A stretch of DNA of 7,185 nt from an uncultured Eubacteriales bacterium (GTDB taxonomy: Bacteria; Bacillota; Clostridia; Oscillospirales; Oscillospiraceae), in contig CAKTJM010000098.1 of NCBI GenBank assembly GCA_934567745.1, forward strand, positions 1-7,185, given 5' to 3'. The notes below the pieces were generated by a model that was given only the letters and a program-made list of their open reading frames with translations, had not been told where the DNA came from and made no database searches. Below, piece by piece: positions 1-6,100 of the stretch. The stretch's first letter is position 1. Every line of letters starts with the position of its first letter. Position numbers and translations under genes: made by a program.

Positions 1-68
1 AGGGCGGCGGGGCCGAGCTGGGAGGAGCCTACGCCCTCTTCCTTCAGGTAACAGGTATCGTTCGTCAT
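1..68 (-). CDS. N-terminus of the gene after proB, probably proA (gamma-glutamyl phosphate reductase), partial
   Basis: An ATG at 68-66 on the minus strand opens a frame that stays open to the left edge, giving 22 codons that begin MTNDTCYLKEEG. It starts 4 bases after the proB stop, so it is almost certainly in the same operon and probably translationally coupled. A moderate ribosome binding site (AGAGG, about 8 bases upstream) lies within the end of proB. In most Clostridia the gene after proB is proA, the NADPH-dependent reductase that takes the glutamyl phosphate made by ProB to glutamate semialdehyde. The 22 visible residues hold no diagnostic motif. The proA identity therefore rests on position only, and another gene is possible. 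Confidence 0.5.
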   Translation of the reverse strand, partial: MTNDTCYLKEEGVGSSQLGPAA

Positions 69-72
69 AGGA

Positions 73-852
73 TCAGCCTCTCTTTCCGCGGAACCGGCTG
101 CCGACGCGCTTGCCGTCCGCGATGTCGTAGAGCACCGCCGGGACCGCGCCGTTGGCGATGACCATGTCACACCCGGCGGCGGTGCACAGCTGGGCGGCGT
201 GGAGCTTCGTGGCCATCCCCCCCGTGCCCAGATGGGAGCCGGCGCCGCCCGCGAGGGCGAGGATCTCCGGCCCGATCTCCTCGATGTCGGTGATGAGGGT
301 GGCCGTCGGATCCGTATGGGGATCGGCGGTGTACAGCCCGTCGATGTCGGAGAGCAGCACGAGCAGGTCCGCCCGCAGGTCCACCGCGACGATGGCGGCG
401 AGGGTGTCGTTGTCGCCGATGCCGAACTCGGCGGTGGAGAGCGTGTCGTTCTCGTTGATGATGGGCAGGGCGTGCAGCTCCAGGAGCCGCCGCATGGTGT
501 TGCCGAAGTTCTCGCGCCGGTCCTCGTGGTCGAGGTCCGCGCCGGTGAGCAGGACCTGGGCGACGGTGTGGTTGTATTCGCCGAAGGCCTTGTCGTAGGT
601 GTACATCAGCTCGCACTGGCCCACGGCGGCCGCGGCCTGCTTCGTGGGCACGTCCTCCGGGCGGCGCGGGAGCGAGAGCTTGCCCATGCCCATGGCGATG
701 GCGCCGGAGGAGACGAGGACGATCTCGTGTCCGGAGTTCTTCAGGTCGCTGAGGACCTTGCACAGCTCCTCGACGCGGCGGATGTTCAGCAGTCCGGCGG
801 GGTGGGCGAGGGTGGACGTGCCGACCTTCACCACGATGCGCTGTCTCTGCAT
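73..852 (-). CDS. proB: Glutamate 5-kinase (proline biosynthesis, step 1)
   Basis: This cytoplasmic enzyme phosphorylates L-glutamate with ATP to gamma-glutamyl phosphate, the first and normally proline-inhibited step of proline synthesis. The 259-residue protein is one amino-acid-kinase domain. It shows the N-terminal phosphate-binding strand VVKVGTSTL (7-15), SSGAIAMG (48-55), the substrate-binding INENDT (132-137) followed by GDNDT (146-150), the nucleotide-side LSDIDGLYTADP (167-178), and GTGGMATK (209-216). The C-terminal PUA domain of the 367-residue E. coli enzyme is absent; one-domain versions of about 260 residues are common in Firmicutes. The ATG at 852 is chosen because AGGAG lies 8 bases upstream. 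An in-frame GTG at 861 overlaps that ribosome binding site and is unlikely to be the start. A sigma-A promoter lies about 75 bases upstream. The next gene begins 4 bases after the stop. Confidence 0.96.
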   Translation of the reverse strand: MQRQRIVVKVGTSTLAHPAGLLNIRRVEELCKVLSDLKNSGHEIVLVSSGAIAMGMGKLSLPRRPEDVPTKQAAAAVGQCELMYTYDKAFGEYNHTVAQVLLTGADLDHEDRRENFGNTMRRLLELHALPIINENDTLSTAEFGIGDNDTLAAIVAVDLRADLLVLLSDIDGLYTADPHTDPTATLITDIEEIGPEILALAGGAGSHLGTGGMATKLHAAQLCTAAGCDMVIANGAVPAVLYDIADGKRVGSRFRGKRG

Positions 853-926
853 GGAGACCACTCCTTCCAGGTCCTGGGATCGGCGGGCGATGAGGGGCAG
901 ACGCCCCCCGTCCCCGCGTTTCCTCT

Positions 927-956
927 ATTTTACATGAGGAGGTCATTCCCTGTCAA
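927..956 (-). promoter_or_regulatory. Sigma-A promoter of proB
   Basis: On the minus strand a perfect -35 TTGACA (956-951) is followed after 18 bases by -10 TAAAAT (932-927). Transcription would start near 919-920, giving a leader of about 67 bases before the proB ATG. That leader holds only a small hairpin (GGGGC stem, 4-base loop, 894-907) with no T-run, so no attenuator or T-box is visible. The site is AT-rich in a GC-rich surrounding, as expected of a real promoter. Confidence 0.8.
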
Positions 957-1072
957 CCTTTCATCTATCACATGAGAAAACGGCATGATATCCCATCCAG
1001 CTCGTACCGGACCGCGCGGCGGGAAAAATTTTCGATCCTGCGGAAAATCTCCGTGCGTTTTGCGCCATCTTA

Positions 1073-1081
1073 TGGTATGAT
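1073..1081 (+). promoter_or_regulatory. Extended -10 promoter for the membrane protein-metG unit
   Basis: TGG-TATGAT (1073-1081) fits the TGnTATAAT extended -10 pattern. No good -35 stands 17 bases upstream (the hexamer there is GTGCGT), as is usual for extended -10 promoters. A-tracts at 1023-1048 could act as an upstream element. The start would fall near 1088, about 38 bases before the ATG at 1126. That is too short to hold a T-box or SAM riboswitch, so metG does not appear to have the amino-acid-sensing leader seen on many Firmicute tRNA-synthetase genes. Confidence 0.6.
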
Positions 1082-1125
1082 GGTCTGTAACGAAACCCAT
1101 CCCCAATCGAAGGGAGTCTGTTCTC

Positions 1126-2007
1126 ATGTCCAAACTCGCTGCTCTGCCCGCTGCCGCCGTCGTCGGCGGTCTCGTCGGGCTGATCGTCCGCCGGTCCTTC
1201 CTCGTCGATGCCTTCGAGCCGGACACCGGCCTGGCCCTCTCCGGCACGCCCATCGGCATCGCCATGTGGGCCGTCGTCGCCGTCACGGCCGTCGTCCTGC
1301 TCCTGCTCGCCCGGCGCGGCGGGCACCGGAGCTATGACAAATGCTACGCCCTGGCCCTCGCGCCCTATCACCGGGCCGCCCTCGTGCTCCAGCTCGCCGC
1401 GGCCTTCCTCTTCCTGGCCGCCGGGTGCCTGTGCCTGATGAGCTGGGTCTCCGCCCCCATCGACCCGATGCTCGGACGCCGCTCCGTCGGGCTGACCCGT
1501 CTCTTCCTGGGCGTCGTCTGCCTCATCACCGCCGCCGCGCTGCCCCTGACCGCGCAGAAGCTGCGGAAGGGCCAGCCCTTCCCCCCCGGGTGGACCACCG
1601 TCCCCGGCTTCGCGGGGTGCTTCTGGGTCATGGCGAACTACCAGGACTGGTCGCAGGACCCCAACGTGGCGCGCTATGTGCTGCCGCTGCTCGCCATCGT
1701 GCTGTCGATGCTGGCCGGGTGCCTGCTGGCCGGGTTCGCCTTCGGCAAGGGGCGGCCCGCCACCGCGCTCTTCCTCTCGACCGCCTGCGCCGCCCTGTGC
1801 CTGATGGTCCTCGGCGACGGTCTGCCCATGAGCGACACCGTCGTGGCCCTCGCCATGACGTGCTATCACCTCTCTATCCCCATCGCCTTGGGCGACAACG
1901 AGAGCCATCCGCTCCCGTCCGGCTGCTCGCCCTCGGCCTGCGCGGCCTGCCCCGGCTGTACGCCGCCCGCCCCCAGCGTCCCCCGCTCTGAACAGGAAAA
2001 CGTTTGA
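1126..2007 (+). CDS. Polytopic membrane protein of unknown function, 293 residues
   Basis: I do not recognise the family. The ATG has GGGAG 9 bases upstream and follows an extended -10 promoter. Seven hydrophobic segments are visible, at about residues 4-22, 43-62, 83-107, 125-143, 184-206, 211-230 and 236-255. Loops of note are DAFEPDTGL (28-36) after the first segment and a longer exposed stretch of about 40 residues between segments four and five (144-183) containing KGQPFPPGW and NYQDWSQDPN. No transporter, protease or kinase motif is apparent. The tail after residue 256 is odd: it is rich in Pro, Ser and Cys, with cysteines at 267, 272, 275 and 278. From about codon 262 the -1 reading frame has the more typical composition, so the end may be frameshifted (see findings). 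metG starts 25 bases after the stop with no promoter or terminator between, so co-transcription is likely. Confidence 0.8.
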   Translation: MSKLAALPAAAVVGGLVGLIVRRSFLVDAFEPDTGLALSGTPIGIAMWAVVAVTAVVLLLLARRGGHRSYDKCYALALAPYHRAALVLQLAAAFLFLAAGCLCLMSWVSAPIDPMLGRRSVGLTRLFLGVVCLITAAALPLTAQKLRKGQPFPPGWTTVPGFAGCFWVMANYQDWSQDPNVARYVLPLLAIVLSMLAGCLLAGFAFGKGRPATALFLSTACAALCLMVLGDGLPMSDTVVALAMTCYHLSIPIALGDNESHPLPSGCSPSACAACPGCTPPAPSVPRSEQENV

Positions 2008-2032
2008 ACGCCACAAGGAGGCTCATCACGAT

Positions 2033-4018
2033 ATGGAACGCACCGAAAAAAAGAAATTCTACATCACCACCCCCATCTACTACCCCTCGGACAAGCTGCA
2101 CATCGGCCACACCTACTGCACCGTCGCCACCGACGCCATGGCCCGCTATAAGCGGCTGACCGGCTGCGACGTGCTCTTCCTCACCGGCACGGACGAGCAC
2201 GGCCAGAAGATCGAGGACAAGGCGAAGGAGGCCGGGGTCTCCCCCCAGCAGTTCGTGGACGAGATCGTCACCGGTCCCCGCGGCGTGCTCGACCTGTGGA
2301 AGCTGATGGACATCTCCAACGACCGGTTCATCCGCACCACCGACGACTATCACGTCGCCGCCATCCAGAAGATCTTCCGCAAGATGTATGAGAATGGCGA
2401 CATCTATAAGGGGAAGTATGTCGGCAAGTACTGTAAGCCCTGCGAGTCCTTCTGGACCGAGAGCCAGCTCGTCGACGGCAAGTGCCCCGACTGCGGCCGC
2501 GAGGTGCAGGACGCCGAGGAGGAGGCCTATTTCTTCCGTCTGTCCAAGTACGCCGACCGCGTGCAGCACCTGCTCGAGGACACCGACTTCCTCCAGCCGC
2601 GCTCCCGCGTGAACGAGATGGTGAACAACTTCATCAAGCCCGGCCTGGAGGACCTGTGCGTCTCCCGCACCTCCTTCTCCTGGGGCGTCCCGGTGGACTT
2701 CGATCCGGGCCACGTCGTCTACGTCTGGGTCGATGCGCTGTTCAACTACACCACCGCCCTGGGCCTGTTCAACGACAGGTACGACGACTACGATCACTAC
2801 TGGCCCGCGGACTATCACTTCGTCGGCAAGGAGATCGTCCGCTTCCACTCCATCATCTGGCCCGCCATGCTCATGAGCATGGAGATGCCCCTGCCGAAGC
2901 ACGTCTTCGGCCACGGCTGGCTGCTGCTCGACGGCGGCAAGATGTCCAAGTCCAAGGGCAACGTCGTCGATCCCTACGTCCTGGCCGAGAAGTTCGGCGT
3001 GGACGCGCTGCGCTTCTTCCTGATGCGCACCTTCCCCTTCGGCTCGGACGGCAACTTCTCCAACGAGCTGCTCATCAACACCATCAACGTGGACCTGGCC
3101 AACGACCTGGGCAACCTCGTCAGCCGGACCACCGCCATGGTCCAGAAATACTTCGGCGGCACCCTGCCCGCCGGGTGCCGCGCGGCGACCGATCCCCAGC
3201 CGCAGGACGCCGAGCTGATCGACCTGGCCTCCGGCCTGCGCGACCGGTACGAGGCCGACATGGAGGCCTGCGCCCCCCACCGCGCCCTGGAGGAGGTCTT
3301 CAAGGTCATCCAGCGCGCGAACAAGTACATCGACGAGTGCATGCCCTGGGCGCTGGCCAAGGACATGGAGCACAACGGCGCGCGGCTGGCGCACGTGCTG
3401 TACGACCTGCTGGAGGCGACCCGCATCTGCGGCATCCTGCTCTCCCCGTTCATGCCGTCCTCCTGCGAGAAGCTCTTCGCACAGATCGGGACCTGCGAGG
3501 AGTGCCGCACCTGGGACTCCGCCAAGGTCTGGGGCAGCCGCGCCGAGGAGAAGGAAGTGACGAAGGGCGAGAACCTCTTCCCGCGCATCGACATGGACCA
3601 GGCCCTCGCCGAGCTGGAGGAGATCCGTCAGGCCGCCCTCGGCCCCAAGGAGCCGCAGCGCGAGCTGATCCCGTTCGCCGAGGAGGCGCCGTTCGATAGC
3701 TTCGCCGCCTGCGACTTCCGCGTGGTGAAGGTCAAGGCCTGCGAGGCCGTGAAGAAGTCCAAGAAGCTGCTGCGGTTCACCCTGGACGACGGCACCGGCA
3801 CGGACCGTCAGATCCTCTCCGGCATCGCGCTGTGGTACAAGCCCGAGGACCTGGTCGGCAAGACCCTGGCCGCCATCGTCAACCTGCCCCCGCGGAAGAT
3901 GATGGGCCTGGACTCCTGCGGCATGCTCCTGTCCTCCGAGTGGAAGGAGGACGGCGAGGAGCGGGTCCAGCTGCTGGTGCTCGACGACAGCCTGCCCGCC
4001 GGGGCACGGTTCTGCTGA
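2033..4018 (+). CDS. metG: Methionyl-tRNA synthetase with C-terminal tRNA-binding domain
   Basis: This essential cytoplasmic enzyme charges tRNA-Met with methionine using ATP, for both initiation and elongation. The 661-residue class I synthetase begins with ITTPIYYPSD and the HIGH signature at 23-26. A connective insertion carries one zinc knuckle of two CxxC pairs (C134/C137 and C151/C154). The adenylate loop KMSKS is at 303-307, followed by the helical anticodon-binding domain (about 345-500, with NLVSRTTAMV and NKYIDECMPW). The C-terminal EMAP/OB-fold tRNA-binding domain (about 553-661, with FDSFAACDFRV, NLPPRKMMG and GMLLSS) supports dimerisation and tRNA capture. Length and layout fit the full-length bacterial form that has the appended OB-fold. 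AAGGAGG ends 11 bases before the ATG. The gene probably depends on the promoter near 1073 and ends at the strong terminator at 4055. Confidence 0.98.
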   Translation: MERTEKKKFYITTPIYYPSDKLHIGHTYCTVATDAMARYKRLTGCDVLFLTGTDEHGQKIEDKAKEAGVSPQQFVDEIVTGPRGVLDLWKLMDISNDRFIRTTDDYHVAAIQKIFRKMYENGDIYKGKYVGKYCKPCESFWTESQLVDGKCPDCGREVQDAEEEAYFFRLSKYADRVQHLLEDTDFLQPRSRVNEMVNNFIKPGLEDLCVSRTSFSWGVPVDFDPGHVVYVWVDALFNYTTALGLFNDRYDDYDHYWPADYHFVGKEIVRFHSIIWPAMLMSMEMPLPKHVFGHGWLLLDGGKMSKSKGNVVDPYVLAEKFGVDALRFFLMRTFPFGSDGNFSNELLINTINVDLANDLGNLVSRTTAMVQKYFGGTLPAGCRAATDPQPQDAELIDLASGLRDRYEADMEACAPHRALEEVFKVIQRANKYIDECMPWALAKDMEHNGARLAHVLYDLLEATRICGILLSPFMPSSCEKLFAQIGTCEECRTWDSAKVWGSRAEEKEVTKGENLFPRIDMDQALAELEEIRQAALGPKEPQRELIPFAEEAPFDSFAACDFRVVKVKACEAVKKSKKLLRFTLDDGTGTDRQILSGIALWYKPEDLVGKTLAAIVNLPPRKMMGLDSCGMLLSSEWKEDGEERVQLLVLDDSLPAGARFC

Positions 4019-4054
4019 GCCGGACACGAGCGTCTGCCGATCATAACAGAAGAT

Positions 4055-4095
4055 GAGCGGCCTGCCCCAAAGGGGCAGGCCGCTCTCGTTTTCTG
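4055..4095. terminator. Bidirectional intrinsic terminator between metG and spoIID
   Basis: A perfect 14-bp stem (4055-4068 GAGCGGCCTGCCCC, pairing with 4072-4085) has a 3-base AAA loop and is followed by TCGTTTTCTG. The arms can extend through AACAGAA (4045-4051) and TTCTGTT (4091-4097). The plus strand therefore ends in a T-rich tail for metG. The minus strand reads an AT-rich tail containing TCTTCTGTTAT after the stem, for the convergent spoIID. It begins 36 bases after the metG stop and its tail ends 7 bases from the spoIID stop. Confidence 0.92.
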
Positions 4096-4101
4096 TTCGT
4101 C

Positions 4102-5064
4102 TCAGCGCTTCTCGATGGTCACGCCGGTGTAGTAGTGCTGTAGGATCTCGCGGTAGCCGCTGCCGTCGGCGGCCATCTTGTTCGCGCCGTACTGGCTCAT
4201 GCCGACCCCGTGGCCGTAGCCCGTCACCGTGAAGGTGAACCCGTCCGCGTCGTGCGTCACGGTGAAGTCCGCCGAGCGCAGGGAGAAGATCGTCCGCGCC
4301 TGCGCACCCGTCACGGTCATGCCGCCGAGCACGATGGTATGTACGCTCCCGCCCTCGGTCCGCGTCGTCTCGCCGACCCAGCCCGACGGGTCGCCGGAGA
4401 GGTCCGCCGACGGCTGCGCGGCCATGAGGGCCGTGCGGAACTCCTCGTCCGTCAGCCTCACCGTCGTGTGATAGTTCGGGACCTCGTCCCCCTCGGGGCT
4501 GGCCACGCTCTGGAGATAGGCCACGCTGCCGCCCCAGACCTCCGCCGCGTCCTGCGTCGTCGCGCCGGACGAGGAGTGGAAGACGGCGTCGATCAGCTGG
4601 CCGTCGTAGACGATCACCTCGCCGGTGGTCTCCGACACCGCGCGGGTGATCTTGTTCGCATAGGCCACGGCCTGTCCGCCCCAGTTCTCCTCGGCCTTCG
4701 TCCGCTCGATCCACGCCTGGCAGCAGCGATAGTCCGTGCACACCTGCGCCTGCGGGTGCGCCGCGACCGTCCCGCTCGCCTTGCGCATGGCATAGGTCCG
4801 CGCCGCGACGGCCTGGGCCTTGAGCGCCTCCTGCTCGAAGCTGGCGGGCATCTCCGCCGCCACGACGCCCCAGAGATAGGCGTCCGTGTCCATCGTCTCC
4901 ACCGTCACGCCGTCCGGCATCAGGACGGTCAGCGTCTGGCCGCTCGCCGGCAGCGGCAGCGGCTCCTCCGCCGGGCCGCCGCCCTCGCCCAGGATCCGTC
5001 CCGCCACGGGCAGCAGGAACAGGATGGCCACCAGGACCACACCAGTCACTACGATCTTCTTCAT
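4102..5064 (-). CDS. spoIID: Stage II sporulation protein D (peptidoglycan lytic transglycosylase)
   Basis: SpoIID acts with SpoIIM and SpoIIP in the mother cell. It cleaves glycan strands that SpoIIP has stripped of stem peptides, which drives engulfment of the forespore. The 320-residue protein has a short basic start (MKK) and one membrane anchor (about 4-23). The SpoIID/LytB core follows, with YLWGVVAAEMP (63-73, catalytic Glu71), EALKAQAVAARTYA (79-92), FHSSSG (162-167), and near the end GYGHGVGMSQYGA (282-294). H103, C109 and C115 are spaced like the zinc ligands reported for the Clostridioides difficile enzyme. Two ATGs compete, at 5070 and 5064. The second is preferred because AGGAGG then lies 6 bases upstream, while the first would leave only 3. 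A sigma-E type -10 lies just upstream, and the terminator at 4055 lies downstream. The same frame stays open far upstream through the deacetylase gene, but that part is not coding. Confidence 0.95.
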   Translation of the reverse strand: MKKIVVTGVVLVAILFLLPVAGRILGEGGGPAEEPLPLPASGQTLTVLMPDGVTVETMDTDAYLWGVVAAEMPASFEQEALKAQAVAARTYAMRKASGTVAAHPQAQVCTDYRCCQAWIERTKAEENWGGQAVAYANKITRAVSETTGEVIVYDGQLIDAVFHSSSGATTQDAAEVWGGSVAYLQSVASPEGDEVPNYHTTVRLTDEEFRTALMAAQPSADLSGDPSGWVGETTRTEGGSVHTIVLGGMTVTGAQARTIFSLRSADFTVTHDADGFTFTVTGYGHGVGMSQYGANKMAADGSGYREILQHYYTGVTIEKR

Positions 5065-5099
5065 GTCCATCCTCCTCCTGCCCTCGGCAGTCCTGTTAC

Positions 5100-5129
5100 A
5101 GTGTATGTCCCAGACCGGCCGGGATAGAC
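5100..5129 (-). promoter_or_regulatory. Probable sigma-E (mother-cell) promoter of spoIID
   Basis: On the minus strand CATACACT (5107-5100) is a perfect match to the Bacillus sigma-E -10 consensus CATACAnT. A weak -35-like GTCTATC (5129-5123) stands 15 bases upstream. Transcription would begin near 5093, about 29 bases before the ATG at 5064. spoIID is a classical sigma-E target, so site and gene agree. The -35 match is poor, and that is the main doubt. Confidence 0.6.
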
Positions 5130-5135
5130 CCGGCC
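5117..5135 (-). terminator. Short GC hairpin between the deacetylase gene and spoIID
   Basis: A perfect 7-bp stem (GGCCGGG with CCCGGCC) with a 5-base loop begins 9 bases after the deacetylase stop. No T-run follows, so it would be a weak or Rho-assisted terminator, or an mRNA 3' end stabiliser. Its loop and adjoining bases are the -35-like element of the spoIID promoter candidate. Confidence 0.4.
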
Positions 5136-5144
5136 CGTCCCCCT

Positions 5145-5885
5145 TCACGGCGCGGGCAGCGCGCAGTAGACCGTCCCGCTCTCCGGCGTCAGGCCCCGCA
5201 CGGCGAACAGCTCCTCCACCGTCACCAGACGGTAGCCCGCCGCCAGCAGCCGGTCCACGGCCCGGAGGGCCGCCTCGACCGACGTGGCGAAGATGTCGTG
5301 CATCAGGACGATCGCGCCGTCCTCCGCGCCCTCGGTCACCACCCGGACGATCCGCCCGACGTCCCCGTCGCGCCAATCCTCCGTGTCCACCGACCAGCAG
5401 ACGATCGGCCCGCCCGCACAGGCGCGCAGCGCGTCGTCCACGAAGCCGTAGGGCGGCCGGACCATCAGGTCCACCGGCCCCAGGATCGACTGGAGACACG
5501 CCCGCGTCTGCCCGAGCTGGGCGCACAGCGCCGCCGTCGGCAGGCCGTGCAGCTGGATGTGGTCCCAGGTGTGGATCCCCACCTGGTGCCCCTCCGCCGC
5601 CATGCGCTCGACCACGTCCTCCATCCCGGCGACCTGGCTGCCGATCAGGAAGAAGGTCGCGTGCACGCCGCGCGCGGCCAGCCCGTCCAGCAGGGCCTCG
5701 GTCGTCTGTGGGAACGGCCCGTCGTCGAAGGTCAGGGCGAGGTAGCCCGTCGGCTCCTCCACCGCCACGGCCGCCGCGACCGGCTCCGCGGCCTGCGCCC
5801 CGGAGGGCGGCCCATAGCCCATCGCCAGCGCGGACAGCACCAGCGCCACGGCCCACAGGACCCAGATCGTCCGTCGCCGCCTCAT
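5145..5885 (-). CDS. Secreted polysaccharide deacetylase (NodB-type, CE4 family)
   Basis: This is a metal-dependent de-N-acetylase of the CE4 family, acting outside the membrane, most likely on peptidoglycan sugars. The 246-residue protein starts with a basic MRRRR and a hydrophobic stretch (7-22). A possible signal-peptidase site follows AQA at 32; if uncut, the stretch is an anchor. NodB motifs appear in order: TFDDGP (52-57, metal/catalytic Asp pair 54-55), HTWDH (105-109, metal histidines), RPPYG (143-147), SVDTEDW (165-171) and IVLMHD (192-197, catalytic-side His196). The set is complete, so it should be active. Length and layout resemble the sporulation deacetylases PdaA and PdaB, but I cannot tell which, if either, is the ortholog, and a general cell-wall role is possible. 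GGGAGG lies 9 bases before the ATG. It shares its strand with spoIID, 80 bases downstream. Confidence 0.9.
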   Translation of the reverse strand: MRRRRTIWVLWAVALVLSALAMGYGPPSGAQAAEPVAAAVAVEEPTGYLALTFDDGPFPQTTEALLDGLAARGVHATFFLIGSQVAGMEDVVERMAAEGHQVGIHTWDHIQLHGLPTAALCAQLGQTRACLQSILGPVDLMVRPPYGFVDDALRACAGGPIVCWSVDTEDWRDGDVGRIVRVVTEGAEDGAIVLMHDIFATSVEAALRAVDRLLAAGYRLVTVEELFAVRGLTPESGTVYCALPAP

Positions 5886-5919
5886 ATCCGCACACCTCCC
5901 AGAAAAAGCTCGCTCCCTA

Positions 5920-5949
5920 CAGTATGCGCCGTCGCGACGCGCGTTTTCA
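5920..5949 (-). promoter_or_regulatory. Possible sporulation-type (sigma-G/F-like) promoter of the deacetylase gene
   Basis: On the minus strand TGAAAA (5949-5944) and CATACTG (5926-5920) are separated by 17 bases. This is one mismatch in each element from the sigma-G pattern TGAATA / CATACTA. Read as CATACTGT, it also sits near the sigma-E -10. The start would be about 28 bases before the ATG. A better vegetative promoter lies upstream, so this site is tentative. Confidence 0.35.
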
Positions 5950-5961
5950 GGGAAATCGCTG

Positions 5962-5977
5962 GCAAATGTGCAAATGT
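5962..5977. repeat. Two tandem copies of GCAAATGT
   Basis: GCAAATGT occurs twice head to tail. The sequence AAATGTCAA, which ends the second copy, occurs again at 6075-6083 at the expected start of the uraA transcript. The repeat lies downstream of the -10 of the deacetylase sigma-A promoter, so it could be a regulator site, or it could be chance. Confidence 0.4.
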
Positions 5978-5984
5978 CAAGAAA

Positions 5985-6013
5985 AGTATACCCGTCCCAG
6001 CCCTCCGCGTCAA
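5985..6013 (-). promoter_or_regulatory. Sigma-A promoter of the deacetylase gene
   Basis: On the minus strand TTGACG (6013-6008) and TATACT (5990-5985) are separated by exactly 17 bases. The start would be near 5978, giving a leader of about 93 bases. It is back to back with the uraA promoter, with 27 bases between the two -35 boxes. A vegetative promoter suggests the deacetylase is made during growth, with or without a sporulation promoter further down. Confidence 0.65.
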
Positions 6014-6040
6014 CAAAAAAGCGAAAAGATGAAAAGGGGC

Positions 6041-6069
6041 TTGCATTCTGACGGGATCTCTGCTATCCT
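6041..6069 (+). promoter_or_regulatory. Sigma-A promoter of the uraA leader
   Basis: TTGCAT (6041-6046) and TATCCT (6064-6069) have a 17-base spacer, and TGC just before the -10 adds an extended -10 motif. The transcript should start near 6076, about 25 bases before the leader ORF. No other plus-strand promoter of this quality is seen before uraA. Confidence 0.75.
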
Positions 6070-6100
6070 ATGGAAAATGTCAACGAAGGAGGTCCGCGCC

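Noticed and set aside
891..910. GGGGC/GCCCC hairpin in the proB leader as a regulator
   Set aside because: It has only 5 bp with no T-run and no overlap with the ribosome binding site, so it is not distinguishable from chance in this GC content.
961..2016. 351-codon minus-strand frame opposite the membrane protein
   Set aside because: It is low-complexity Gly/Asp/Gln/Glu-rich translation, a mirror of a GC-rich gene, with no ribosome binding site.
1874..4741. Very long open frame (955 codons) on the minus strand, antisense to metG
   Set aside because: It mirrors metG, whose high-GC codons leave few stops on the opposite strand. The translation is low-complexity (Gly, Leu, Ala, His, Asp) and has no sensible domain.
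5071..5895. Upstream extension of the spoIID frame through the deacetylase gene (a 597-codon open frame)
   Set aside because: The extension is Arg/Gly/Ala-rich and out of frame with a clear NodB protein. SpoIID has its own start, ribosome binding site and signal anchor at 5064.
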